Made by a program: the position numbers and the translations under genes. Positions 53,876-62,843 of a stretch of 64,000 nucleotides of DNA are shown here, piece after piece. A model generated the notes under the pieces. That model was not told the DNA's origin, made no database searches, and saw only the letters and a list, made by a program, of their open reading frames with translations. The stretch's first letter is position 1. Every line of letters starts with the position of its first letter. Source of the stretch: Spirosoma aerolatum. Its GTDB lineage: Bacteria; Bacteroidota; Bacteroidia; Cytophagales; Spirosomataceae. Location: contig NZ_CP020104.1 of NCBI RefSeq assembly GCF_002056795.1, positions 4,287,501-4,351,500 on the forward strand, in the 5' to 3' direction.

Positions 53876-54775
53876 ATGCACAAGTTAACGCTTACAGCCG
53901 TAACGCTCTGTCTGGCAGCTCAGTTAGCCACCGCGCAAATCAAATTGCCTTCTCCCAGCCCTGGTGCCTCCGTTATGCAAACGGTCGGCACTACCGACAT
54001 GACCATAACCTATTCGCGTCCAAGCCTGAAAGGTCGTCAGCCTTTTACGTCATCGTTTGTACCACTGGGTAAAGTGTGGCGAACAGGAGCCAACTCACCT
54101 ACCCTATTTACAACCACAACCGATGTGATGGTTAACGGCAAAACGCTTGCAGCCGGTAGCTATGCTATTCTGTCGATACCCGAGGAAGGTTCGGCAACGC
54201 TGATTTTCAGCAAAAACAAGACGAGTACCGAGCAATCGTATAAGCAGGAGGAAGACGCGCTTCGTGTCAACCTGACGCCGATGGAGAACAGTGAGAAAGT
54301 GGAAACCTTTACCATCGGTTTCAGCGATGTAACTGATAGCACCGCCAAACTGAATTTCATCTGGGCTAACATCAAAGCCGTTGCCGACTTAAAAGTAGAC
54401 GTAGCGGCCAATTCTGCCGCCAACGTCGATAAGGCTGTTGCCGAAAAACCGAACGACCCAGCTGTGCTACAGGCTGCCGCCAGCTATAACCTCTCAAAAG
54501 GTCGGAATCTGGAGCAATCGTTAAGCTGGATCGATCAGTCGATTGCAGCGGGCGAAAATTACCGGAACCTGTATGTAAAGGCACAAATTTTGGGCAAGAT
54601 GGGCAAATATGCTGAAGCGCTGCCATTGGCACAAAAAGCCCTTTCACTCGGTCAGTCGTCTACTGATGGCGCTTTCCCTTTCTTTAAGGATGGCATTGAG
54701 AAAAGCATTTCAGAATACACTGCCAAAGTACCAGCCGTGCCAGCCATCAAAGGCAAAGGCAAGAAAAAAGCATAA
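53876..54775 (+). CDS. Secreted DUF2911 protein with a TPR-like C-terminal half
   Basis: 299 aa with a Sec signal (TAVTLCLAAQLATAQ). Residues ~20-165 are a DUF2911 domain (MTITYSRPSLKGRQPF, GKVWRTGANSPTLFTTTTDV, AAGSYAILSIPEEGSATLIF). Residues ~180-285 form helix pairs like tetratricopeptide repeats (NKAVAEK-type segment, then SLSWIDQSIAAGENYRNLYV and ALPLAQKALSLGQSS). The paralogue at 31989-32519 lacks the repeats. Function unknown. Confidence 0.88.
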   Translation: MHKLTLTAVTLCLAAQLATAQIKLPSPSPGASVMQTVGTTDMTITYSRPSLKGRQPFTSSFVPLGKVWRTGANSPTLFTTTTDVMVNGKTLAAGSYAILSIPEEGSATLIFSKNKTSTEQSYKQEEDALRVNLTPMENSEKVETFTIGFSDVTDSTAKLNFIWANIKAVADLKVDVAANSAANVDKAVAEKPNDPAVLQAAASYNLSKGRNLEQSLSWIDQSIAAGENYRNLYVKAQILGKMGKYAEALPLAQKALSLGQSSTDGAFPFFKDGIEKSISEYTAKVPAVPAIKGKGKKKA

Positions 54776-54798
54776 TCTGAAGTTCCATTTTCCGAAAG

Positions 54799-54834
54799 CA
54801 CAAATGCAGGTCAAATTGGCCTGCATTTGTGTTT
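54799..54834 (+). terminator. Terminator after the DUF2911-TPR gene
   Basis: 54799-54810 pairs with 54820-54831 (12 bp) with further inner pairs, followed by TTT. It lies about 24 nt after the stop. Confidence 0.8.
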
Positions 54835-55004
54835 ATAACCCTTTTAAGCGCTTAGCTACAATGAGCTTCATGTAAACGAATGTGACTACAACTAGTTACT
54901 TATAGGTTAGCTAGTGGCCAAATCCTGACAATTAACTAGAAATCAACTGGAATAAGTAGAACACTCCACATACCGTATTTTACTTACTCTACACCTTCTT
55001 GTTT

Positions 55005-56201
55005 ATGCGTGCTGCTAGTTTAGTTTTACTCGTTGGCTTAACGACGCTGATTTTACCAACCGCCTGCGTCGATTTGCTGGAGACTCCCTTAACGCAACGG
55101 GTCAACGTCATAGTAGTCGATGGAACACTGACGAACCTCAATGAAGACCAGAAAATCCATATCAACCGTGCCAAATCCGATTCGTTAACTGGCCGTTTTG
55201 GCAGCTTGCCCATCACCAAAGCCCGAGTCGAGGTCGTAGTTGATTCAACCCAGATACTGGTCTTTACCGAGACCGACACAGCGGGCGCCTACCGCTCCCC
55301 AGCGGGTTTTCGGGCACAACCCGGCCACGCCTACCAACTGCGCTTTACCCTCTCGGATGGTACGCAGTATCGCTCAACAACGGAAGTGATGGTACCAGTC
55401 CCTGCCATTGACCGCGTCCATACAAAATTCAACCCCGCCAGTTTACCCGCTACCCTTGGCGATGGCACCATTAATCAATACCGGGGGGCACATGAAATAA
55501 CCATTGATTTTCAAGACCCTGCCAATCAGCACAACTATTATCGCTGGGACTGGCTGCTATGGGAGAAACAGGACTGGTGTCGTACTTGTATTAATAATGA
55601 GTATGTGATCGCCTTGCTGGATAGAAACCCGCCAATTATCATCGAAGATTGTTATGGTCAGAAAGTCGATAATGGGTACTTTGTCTCAGATTACCAGTGT
55701 CGTACCCAATGCTGGGAGATTTTGCGCAATTATACGACGAATGTGTTCGACGATGTGTATAGTAATGGCGGGCAGATTTTAGGCCGTTCAGTGGCCCAGA
55801 TTCCGTTTTACCAGCAGAATGGTTGTTTGGTTCAGCTTCGTCAATCCTCACTTACGAAGGCAGCCTACCAGTACTACCGGACGGTAGAAGAACAGACCCA
55901 AAATAATGGGGGCGTGGCGACGACTCCGCCAACGGGGTTAGTGGGAAATATTCGCAATGTGGCCAATGAACATGAAAGCGTGATTGGCTACTTTACGGCC
56001 TCATCGGTGTCAGTAGCGCTGGACTGGATCGACCGAAAGGATGCAACGGGTCGTCCGCCGGGCTTATTTATCGCGTTGAACAACCGCCCCCCCTCGCAGC
56101 CCTTTAATACAGGAGGCTATGGCTCAAAGGATTACCCAACGGCTACCTGTGTACCGAGTGATGGCCGTACGCCCAACAAGCCACTTGGTTGGCGCGATTA
56201 A
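55005..56201 (+). CDS. DUF4249 lipoprotein
   Basis: About 398 aa. Lipoprotein signal (LVLLVGLTTLILPTAC), then a beta-rich N-terminal half (VIVVDGTLTNLNEDQKIHIN, then SLTGRFGSLPITKARVEVVV) typical of DUF4249, and a Cys/Trp-rich second half (WEKQDWCRTCINNEYV). Members usually follow a TonB-dependent receptor gene and are thought to act with it at the outer membrane. No receptor is adjacent here. The ATG at 55005 is preferred to a TTG at 54999. Confidence 0.85.
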   Translation: MRAASLVLLVGLTTLILPTACVDLLETPLTQRVNVIVVDGTLTNLNEDQKIHINRAKSDSLTGRFGSLPITKARVEVVVDSTQILVFTETDTAGAYRSPAGFRAQPGHAYQLRFTLSDGTQYRSTTEVMVPVPAIDRVHTKFNPASLPATLGDGTINQYRGAHEITIDFQDPANQHNYYRWDWLLWEKQDWCRTCINNEYVIALLDRNPPIIIEDCYGQKVDNGYFVSDYQCRTQCWEILRNYTTNVFDDVYSNGGQILGRSVAQIPFYQQNGCLVQLRQSSLTKAAYQYYRTVEEQTQNNGGVATTPPTGLVGNIRNVANEHESVIGYFTASSVSVALDWIDRKDATGRPPGLFIALNNRPPSQPFNTGGYGSKDYPTATCVPSDGRTPNKPLGWRD

Positions 56202-56220
56202 TTGGTGCTGTTTTATTGGC

Positions 56221-57903
56221 CTACCGTCCCCATATACGCTGCAATATCCACGCAATTCCTACCACAAGCAGACACCCGATGGCGTTCAGCCACAGGAAAG
56301 CAGTCAGGTCGAAGTACCAGCTCAGAATGACCAGAATCTCAGCGATAATAGCCCCCCAGAACGTGGCCTTCCCGTCGATGGATTTGACGTAAAAAGCGAC
56401 GACAAAAACACCCAGAATAACCCCGTAAAATAAGGACCCCAGGATGTTGACGGCTTCGATCATACTGCCAAACTGATTGGCAAACTGAGCCACGATAATG
56501 CAGAAAATACCCCAGCCAATGGTAACCCAGCGCGATGCCTGTACGTAAAAAGCATCGTCGCCATCGGGGCGAATCAGGCGTTTATACACATCCACAACGG
56601 TACTGGATGCCAGGGAGTTATACGCCGACGCTATCGACCCCATCGAAGCCACAAAAATGACCGCAATTAGTAGACCGATTAATCCATGCGGAAGGTAATC
56701 CAGTACAAATCGCAGGAATACGTAATTCACATCATTTGTATCAGCCGCAGGGTTGGCCTTTTTGATGAGCTTCGTCACATTGGTCTTAACACCTTTTAGC
56801 GCTTCGTCAGTTTCTCGAATCCGCGTTCCAGCCGCTTCCTGCCCCGCCTGATCGTCGGTTTGCAGCGCTGCTTGCATATCGAGGACGGCCCGCTGCCGTT
56901 GGACGGTCAGGTTCTGATGCTTGATTTCGGCAAGCTGATAGTCGCGGGCATACGCGCTTTGTTTTAATCGGTCGGTTTCCTGTTTGTTAAAAAAGATGGG
57001 CGAGGGGTTGAACTGATAAAAGACAAACACCAGCACACCAACCAGCAGAATTAAAAACTGCATTGGAACTTTCAACAGGCCATTCATCAATAAGCCGAGT
57101 CGACTTTGTCCGATGGTTTCGCCCGTGAGGTATCGCCCCACTTGCGACTGATCGGTACCGAAATACGAGAGTTGCAGAAAAAAGCCCCCAATCAGTCCCG
57201 ACCAGATGTTGTATCGGCTGTTTGGGTCAAATTTCAGGTCGATCAGGTTCATCCGTCCGGCCTTACCCGCCACGTGCAGCGCATCAACAAAGCCAATTCC
57301 ATCGGGCAATAGCTTCACGGTCAGGTAACCTGCCAATGCCATGGCAAAGGTCACAATGGCCATTTGCTGAAGATGGGTATACGATATGGCTTTGGTTCCC
57401 CCGGTAACGGTGTAGGCCAGCACGATACCCCCCATAATCAAGTTGGTCAGGTAAATGTTCCAGCCCAGAATAGTAGATAGAATAATGGAAGGCGCATAGA
57501 TCGACAAACCTGTTGATAAACCCCGCTGGAGCAAAAACAGGCCCGCCGTCAGGGTGCGAACCCGCGTATCGAAACGTGATTCCAGAAACTCATAGGCAGT
57601 AAAAATCTTTAGTCTGTGAAAGATTGGTACGAACGTTACCGATAAGACGACCATAGCCAGCGGGAGTCCAAAATAGAACTGTACAAACCGCATACCGTCG
57701 GTAAAGCCCTGCCCCGGTGCCGATAAAAACGTAATGGCACTGGCCTGCGTAGCCATCACCGACAGCCCAACATGATACCAGGGCAGCGAATGACCGGCCA
57801 GCAGGTAATCATTCATACTCCGGCTTCCCCGACTTCGAACAATGCCATAGGTAATGATGCCCACCAGCGTGAACACTAATACGCCCCAATCAAGAATACT
57901 CAT
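56221..57903 (-). CDS. Sodium:solute symporter (SSS family)
   Basis: 560 aa with about 13 membrane spans. LAGHSLPWYHVGLSVMATQA, then SAITFLSAPGQGF, is the SSS transmembrane 1-2 signature that holds the Na+ site. A long soluble insert (about 300-395, Gln/Arg/Lys-rich helices) interrupts the second half. Substrate is unknown. It starts with the ATGA overlap of a 41-residue gene at 57900-58025 that is probably its companion. Confidence 0.92.
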   Translation of the reverse strand: MSILDWGVLVFTLVGIITYGIVRSRGSRSMNDYLLAGHSLPWYHVGLSVMATQASAITFLSAPGQGFTDGMRFVQFYFGLPLAMVVLSVTFVPIFHRLKIFTAYEFLESRFDTRVRTLTAGLFLLQRGLSTGLSIYAPSIILSTILGWNIYLTNLIMGGIVLAYTVTGGTKAISYTHLQQMAIVTFAMALAGYLTVKLLPDGIGFVDALHVAGKAGRMNLIDLKFDPNSRYNIWSGLIGGFFLQLSYFGTDQSQVGRYLTGETIGQSRLGLLMNGLLKVPMQFLILLVGVLVFVFYQFNPSPIFFNKQETDRLKQSAYARDYQLAEIKHQNLTVQRQRAVLDMQAALQTDDQAGQEAAGTRIRETDEALKGVKTNVTKLIKKANPAADTNDVNYVFLRFVLDYLPHGLIGLLIAVIFVASMGSIASAYNSLASSTVVDVYKRLIRPDGDDAFYVQASRWVTIGWGIFCIIVAQFANQFGSMIEAVNILGSLFYGVILGVFVVAFYVKSIDGKATFWGAIIAEILVILSWYFDLTAFLWLNAIGCLLVVGIAWILQRIWGR

Positions 57904-58025
57904 GATAACCAGCGCATTAAACCATAAAATAGAATCACTTCGACAACCAGGCTACCGATAACGATAGCATAAAGCTGTGGCCAGGAACGCACGAAAGGAG
58001 GTAAATCAGTTGGATTACGGGTCAT
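57900..58025 (-). CDS. 41-residue single-span membrane protein, companion of the SSS symporter
   Basis: Starts MTRNPTDLPPFVRSWPQLYA and continues with IVIGSLVVEVILFYGLMRWLS. One membrane helix near residues 18-38. Its stop TGA overlaps the symporter start in ATGA, which implies translational coupling. Sodium solute symporters in some bacteria have small companions (for example PanF with YhdT). This one was not recognised as that family. The ATGA overlap and single clean helix make it a believable gene. Confidence 0.6.
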   Translation of the reverse strand: MTRNPTDLPPFVRSWPQLYAIVIGSLVVEVILFYGLMRWLS

Positions 58026-58151
58026 GAATGAATGGGTCGTCGGATCTATAACGGCGAAATTAGCAGAAATAGATGTATCGACTCCGATTAACTACAGGAA
58101 TGGCTTATTTCTCCTAAACCTTTACAAACGAAATGCCAGACTCTATCCGAA

Positions 58152-59306
58152 TTAGTTACGCCCAATAAGCAGGTTATACGCAATATAGGGATAGAAGTAG
58201 CTGTATGTACTCGGACTAGTCGACATTCCATAGTATGCAAGCCGGGGTTGTATAACCGATAAAGCTCCCAGATCGAACGCGTGTCGACGTCGATCAAAGC
58301 GAAATGCCAGCGACAAGTTTGCACTAGCGTTACTTTGATATGGATTCAAATAGAATACATTGTCGCTTAAAACGGTCAGATTACGGCTGATTTTATGCAT
58401 AGCGCCAGCCGATATAAACGGAGTCTTACTGTAAACAGTGTAATCAGGCAAAAGTCGCATGCCATAACCCAGTGTTACATTGCGCTGGTTACTTCCTAAC
58501 GAAAACAAACCATGTAAAAGAAGTTGCTGAGGCATTGAAAAGAGCGTACCTTTTTGTCGGGGCTGATACGTCACATTTACCCCAAATCGGAACTGATCAC
58601 CAATAGGAAATGTCAGCTTCGAAAAGAAACGATAATTAGTACTCAAAACAGTTTCTCTCGCCATATTTTCCCGTTCAAACACATCGATAAAGGGATTCAC
58701 ACTAGCCCCGATACTCAAATTTTGGGTAACTCCGTAATGAAACTCATTGAGCAGTAACAACGCATTCCGATAATATCCTTTCCCTTTCTCAGCGTTAAAA
58801 GCAGTAGCGGTAAGCGGGAGAAACGGCCAAAATCGATTAGCGAAGGCGGGTTTACCCAAAGTAGTCAGGCCCTTTTCATCTCCCCCTGCCCGTACTGTAT
58901 CGACCCGAAGCAGCAATTCAGGTTCAAAATAGGTGAGTTGTCCATTCTGCTTACGCACCGTAATCATGGTCTCATTCTTACGGACAAACGTACCCGGCAA
59001 CTGCGTGCCATCTTTTAAGACAAAAACCGTTTGGGAAGCAGATGGGTTAATGATCAAATTGTCGTCCTTCGGACGTTCGGCCAGTATTTTCACGACCTGA
59101 TCAGCCTCTACAAAAGACAGATCACCACCCCGAACCCGAACACTGATGATCGAACTATCCTGTCGGACAATCTGTCCCCGTACAACCGAGCCGTCACGCA
59201 TGAGCAGGTAAGAGTGTTTGCGATAGGTGTCTTCTGGTGTTATTTTAATAAGCTGTGCCTGGGCTAGAAATGGGCATAGGAATAAAAGAAATAGAACTGT
59301 TTTCAC
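58152..59306 (-). CDS. Exported protein with two SH3-like repeats and a barrel-like C-terminus
   Basis: 384 aa with a Sec signal (FLLFLCPFLAQAQ). Two related segments (about 30-75, LLMRDGSVVRGQIVRQDSSI; about 90-135, FVLKDGTQLPGTFVRKNETM) look like small SH3-type beta-barrels. Residues ~160-384 are alternating strands (GVNVTYQPRQKGTLFSMPQQ) suggesting an outer-membrane barrel. Start codon is GTG, chosen because the signal peptide begins directly after it. Function unknown. Confidence 0.72.
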   Translation of the reverse strand: MKTVLFLLFLCPFLAQAQLIKITPEDTYRKHSYLLMRDGSVVRGQIVRQDSSIISVRVRGGDLSFVEADQVVKILAERPKDDNLIINPSASQTVFVLKDGTQLPGTFVRKNETMITVRKQNGQLTYFEPELLLRVDTVRAGGDEKGLTTLGKPAFANRFWPFLPLTATAFNAEKGKGYYRNALLLLNEFHYGVTQNLSIGASVNPFIDVFERENMARETVLSTNYRFFSKLTFPIGDQFRFGVNVTYQPRQKGTLFSMPQQLLLHGLFSLGSNQRNVTLGYGMRLLPDYTVYSKTPFISAGAMHKISRNLTVLSDNVFYLNPYQSNASANLSLAFRFDRRRHAFDLGALSVIQPRLAYYGMSTSPSTYSYFYPYIAYNLLIGRN

Positions 59307-59350
59307 AATAGAAGACGTTAAGGTTGAAGAATTGGCGTTTATATTTCTTT

Positions 59351-60550
59351 ATGCAAACGGTTACACACCGACAATTATTTTTTCAGCATATAGCTCAGAC
59401 CTCCGATTTTCCATTAGGGTTGGAAATCGAACGAGCCGAAGGTATTTATTTATACGAAAGTGATGGCAGCCGCTACATTGACCTTATTTCGGGCATCGGA
59501 GTAAGCAACGTTGGGCATCGGCATCCACGTGTGCTGGAAGCGATCCACCAGCAGTTGGATAAGTACATGCACCTGATGGTGTACGGGGAATACATCCAAA
59601 CTCCTCAAACCCAGCTTGCCCAGGCACTTGCCCAAACGTTACCTCCAAGCCTAAACAATGTGTATTTCACCAATTCGGGAACCGAAGCGGTTGAAGGGGC
59701 TATGAAACTGGCGAAGCGATACACGGGGCGTTCCGAGATCATTAGTTGCTTTAATGCGTATCATGGGTCTACACAGGGAGCCCTGTCATTATCGGGGGAT
59801 GAAAATTTTAAACGAAATTTTCGCCCACTCCTACCCGATATACGTCATATTCGACATGGTAACCCAACCGACCTCGGCCAAATTACGACTCGAACGGCCG
59901 CCGTGATTATTGAAGTTGTCGCTGGTGAAGCAGGTGTCCGCGTGCCGGAGCCAGCCTATTTTCAGGCGCTTCGTCAACGCTGCTCCGAAACAGGTGCTTT
60001 ATTGATTTTTGATGAGATTCAAACGGGTTACGGACGCACGGGTACGTTCTGGGCATTTGAGGGCGTTTCGGTTGTGCCCGACATCCTTCTTTGCGCCAAA
60101 GGCATGGGGGGCGGCATGCCCATTGGAGCCTTCATCAGTTCAGATGAATTAATGAGTGTGTTTAAAAATAATCCGATTCTCGGTCATATCACAACGTTCG
60201 GTGGACATCCGGTTTCCTGTGCTGCCTCACTGGCCACGCTACAAATCATTCAGGAGCAAAAATTGCATGAGCAGGCTGAGGCTAAAGGACAATTATTCAG
60301 GCAGTTGTTAAGGCATGCAGCCATTCGGGAAATCCGTGGTAAAGGGTTGATGCTGGCCGTTGAATTCGACTCTTTTGACGTCCTGAAACCCATTATCGAC
60401 CGTGCCATAGCAAACAGCCAAAACGGTCTGGGTATTATAACCGACTGGTTCCTGTTTTGTACTAATTCCATGCGAATAGCTCCCCCATTGATTATTACCG
60501 AAGAACAGATTCGGGAAGCCTGTACAGTGATCCTGGAAGCAATGGACTGA
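59351..60550 (+). CDS. Class III PLP aminotransferase
   Basis: About 399 aa. Motifs of the acetylornithine/ornithine/GABA aminotransferase family: NVYFTNSGTEAVEGAMKLAK, FNAYHGSTQGALSLSG, ALLIFDEIQTGYGRTGTFWA (PLP ring Asp) and ILLCAKGMGGGMPIGAF (PLP lysine). Substrate is not clear: it lacks nearby arginine genes, so acetylornithine is unproven. The start at 59351 (MQTVTHRQ) is preferred over 59324. Confidence 0.9.
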   Translation: MQTVTHRQLFFQHIAQTSDFPLGLEIERAEGIYLYESDGSRYIDLISGIGVSNVGHRHPRVLEAIHQQLDKYMHLMVYGEYIQTPQTQLAQALAQTLPPSLNNVYFTNSGTEAVEGAMKLAKRYTGRSEIISCFNAYHGSTQGALSLSGDENFKRNFRPLLPDIRHIRHGNPTDLGQITTRTAAVIIEVVAGEAGVRVPEPAYFQALRQRCSETGALLIFDEIQTGYGRTGTFWAFEGVSVVPDILLCAKGMGGGMPIGAFISSDELMSVFKNNPILGHITTFGGHPVSCAASLATLQIIQEQKLHEQAEAKGQLFRQLLRHAAIREIRGKGLMLAVEFDSFDVLKPIIDRAIANSQNGLGIITDWFLFCTNSMRIAPPLIITEEQIREACTVILEAMD

Positions 60551-60612
60551 TTTTCTTCGACAGGATGTACAGCCGGGCCGACGTTTCGGCTGTACATCCT
60601 ATTGAAAAGAAA
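60551..60612. terminator. Bidirectional terminator between convergent genes
   Basis: 14-bp perfect stem 60562-60575 with 60587-60600, flanked by TTTTC and GAAAAG that can extend it. It ends both the aminotransferase and the convergent Omp85 gene. Confidence 0.85.
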
Positions 60613-60614
60613 TT

Positions 60615-61754
60615 TTAAAATGCCTCACCTAACTGAAAATACAGGCCGTTCGACACACTCTGGCCAATGCCCCAACCATAATCGACACGAAGGTTTAAGC
60701 GTTCTTTCTGATTCAGGGCCAGTCGGAGTCCACCACCAAATGAGTATTTAAGCTCCTGAAAATTCAGTTCATGCAGGTTGTCGCCTACGTTACCAACCCC
60801 AAAAAAACCAACAGCCCCAAATCGCCAGAACAACGGCACCCGGTACTCAGCCTGGGCTACAATCTGATCTTCACTACGATAACGCCCATCATAAAAGCCC
60901 CGCATACTATTAGACCCACCAAAGCTGGCTAAACTTCGCAAGGGCGTATTGCCTCCATTGAAAAATCCATAGGCCTGAATGGCCAATACCTGCTGTCGGT
61001 ATGTCCGAAGAAAACGTCGAAAATCGACCACATAATTGGTATACCGAAAATTTGAACCAAGTGCAGGATTAAAATGGTTGAAATACACCTGTAAAAAGCC
61101 ACCCCGATCGGGTGCAAATGCATTATTCCGGGAGTCGTATGTAAGACTTAATCCAGCTCCGGAAATGTGGTACGGCTGACGGCCAATCACCTGCTGCTGA
61201 TCGAAAAGTCCTCCCGACTGATAGTCGACATCCAGCAATCGCTGGTATTCGTAAACCAATCCGGCAAAAACGCGCTCTTTAAGTTTACGTTGGGCATGCA
61301 GATAAATGTAGTATTGTTTAAAAATATAGGCTTCTACCTGTTCATCAGGAGCATCCTTACCAAGTCCCCAAAATCGGTCGGGAAAATAGCTGTACGACAA
61401 TTGATAATTTAGGATAATTCGTTCGCCCGGAAAATAAGTTGTTCCATTCACTGCCGCAATAAATTGTTTCCGAAGGGAGTATAATGCAAGAGCCTGAGTG
61501 TTTGACGTACGGGTAATGGTATCATGCCGATTAAACCGAAATGTAAAGGATCCAGCCAGGCCAAACGACCAGTCTGTTTCGATAGAACGGGCTACCAGCG
61601 GCAAAATCAGCGTATTTCGGGTACGAATTAGCTGACTGGGAATGGGTTCGCGCGGAACACGGAGGCTGTCGGGCTGCGCTCGAAGTGCTTGTCCCAGGCC
61701 CATTAATTGGCTGATTAACAGCAAAACCAACCTTTTATCAAGTAAAACTGACAC
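60615..61754 (-). CDS. Omp85-type surface-antigen barrel without POTRA
   Basis: 379 aa with a signal peptide (LVLLLISQLMGLGQALRAQ). After a ~30-residue linker the barrel begins directly (LILPLVARSIETDWSFGLAG). GGSNSMRGFYDGRYRSEDQI carries the RGF lid-loop motif of Omp85 proteins. It ends in GLYFQLGEAF with a terminal Phe. No POTRA repeat is present, so it is an Omp85 side-family member with no clear role in outer membrane assembly. Start is GTG. Confidence 0.85.
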   Translation of the reverse strand: MSVLLDKRLVLLLISQLMGLGQALRAQPDSLRVPREPIPSQLIRTRNTLILPLVARSIETDWSFGLAGSFTFRFNRHDTITRTSNTQALALYSLRKQFIAAVNGTTYFPGERIILNYQLSYSYFPDRFWGLGKDAPDEQVEAYIFKQYYIYLHAQRKLKERVFAGLVYEYQRLLDVDYQSGGLFDQQQVIGRQPYHISGAGLSLTYDSRNNAFAPDRGGFLQVYFNHFNPALGSNFRYTNYVVDFRRFLRTYRQQVLAIQAYGFFNGGNTPLRSLASFGGSNSMRGFYDGRYRSEDQIVAQAEYRVPLFWRFGAVGFFGVGNVGDNLHELNFQELKYSFGGGLRLALNQKERLNLRVDYGWGIGQSVSNGLYFQLGEAF

Positions 61755-61932
61755 TGTAAACGAATTAACCGTTAATTAAACTCGCATTAATTAAATTGCG
61801 GCAAAGTAATCCTAAAATTGTAAATTTCGTAGATTTGGGCTTTTATTAACCGACACAGTCTGCACCCATTCAATAGGGGGCAGCCAATGGGTTGGCATCA
61901 ACTACGGAACCTCCGATTTGTAAACCACCGAT

Positions 61933-62748
61933 ATGAGCAAATTAAACTTACCGCCCTTTACGTTAGGCGAATCTATCACTCCAGAACAACGCCAGTTTTT
62001 CAACAAATATGGTGTCATTGTATTTCGTAACTTCATTGAGCCCGAAACAGTTAAACTTTTTATCAGTGAAACGGAGCGGATCGAAAAACAATGGCTCGAC
62101 GAAGGGCGTGATAAGGTAAATGGCGTTCCACTAAAATTTGGTAAGGACGAAGAAGGGAACCCTATGATTCAGCGCATGTGCTTCCTGTCGCAGCACAGCA
62201 CAGCTCTTCATGAATTTTTGCAGGACCCTCGCCTTCAGGCTGTTGTAGACCTGTTGCAACCTTATGAGGGCCGCATTGCTGAAATTGAAAAAGATGGTCT
62301 TATTCTGAACCATTACGTTCGTACCCCCAACAGTAAGTTCTCGCAAATGGGCTGGCATACGGATAGCCCTCGCGACATTTTCCTCGGTCAGCGCATTATG
62401 CCCATGCTTAACGTAGGCATACACCTCAATGCGACACCTTACGAAAACGGAGGACTTCGTGTGATTCCTGGCACCCACAAACAGGGTATTCTTAAAATGC
62501 TGTTCCGCAAAAAATACTTCGTCGACAACGAGCCAGATAAGCATGAAGTGGGCTTCGACATCAATGCAGGTGACCTGTCGGTACATGACGGACGGCTTTG
62601 GCACCGGGCACAGCAATCGCCTTACTTTGGTGAAGCCAGCCGTCGACGCGTGATGTATGTACCTGTCGTAACGGGTAAGTATATGCCTAAGCATGAGAAC
62701 AGCAAAACGCCGTTCTATCACCGCTTTATCTCTAAAGTCAATATTTAA
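61933..62748 (+). CDS. Phytanoyl-CoA dioxygenase (PhyH) family protein
   Basis: 271 aa Fe(II)/2-oxoglutarate oxygenase. Iron ligands His-x-Asp in GWHTDSPRDIF and the distal His in DGRLWHRAQQSP. Arg in ASRRRVMYVPV binds 2-oxoglutarate. The jelly-roll core YENGGLRVIPGTHKQGILKM is typical. Substrate unknown. An SDR gene follows 95 nt downstream, beyond a palindrome. Confidence 0.9.
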   Translation: MSKLNLPPFTLGESITPEQRQFFNKYGVIVFRNFIEPETVKLFISETERIEKQWLDEGRDKVNGVPLKFGKDEEGNPMIQRMCFLSQHSTALHEFLQDPRLQAVVDLLQPYEGRIAEIEKDGLILNHYVRTPNSKFSQMGWHTDSPRDIFLGQRIMPMLNVGIHLNATPYENGGLRVIPGTHKQGILKMLFRKKYFVDNEPDKHEVGFDINAGDLSVHDGRLWHRAQQSPYFGEASRRRVMYVPVVTGKYMPKHENSKTPFYHRFISKVNI

Positions 62749-62755
62749 GCGTTAT

Positions 62756-62823
62756 AAAGTATAGGGTTATAAAGTTGTAAGCAGCTCCTGGCAAAGCCTG
62801 CAACTTTATAACCCTATAACTTT
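62756..62823. repeat. Palindrome between the dioxygenase and SDR genes
   Basis: 62756-62777 pairs with 62801-62823 over 22 bp with a single bulge, around a 23-nt loop. Arms are built of TATAAAG words. It lies about 8 nt after the dioxygenase stop, with no clear T tract after it. Confidence 0.8.
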
Positions 62824-62843
62824 ACTTAGCTAAATCATTTTAT

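Noticed and set aside
62131..62721. 196-codon minus-strand frame
   Set aside because: Shadow of the PhyH-family gene, whose iron ligands are on the plus strand.
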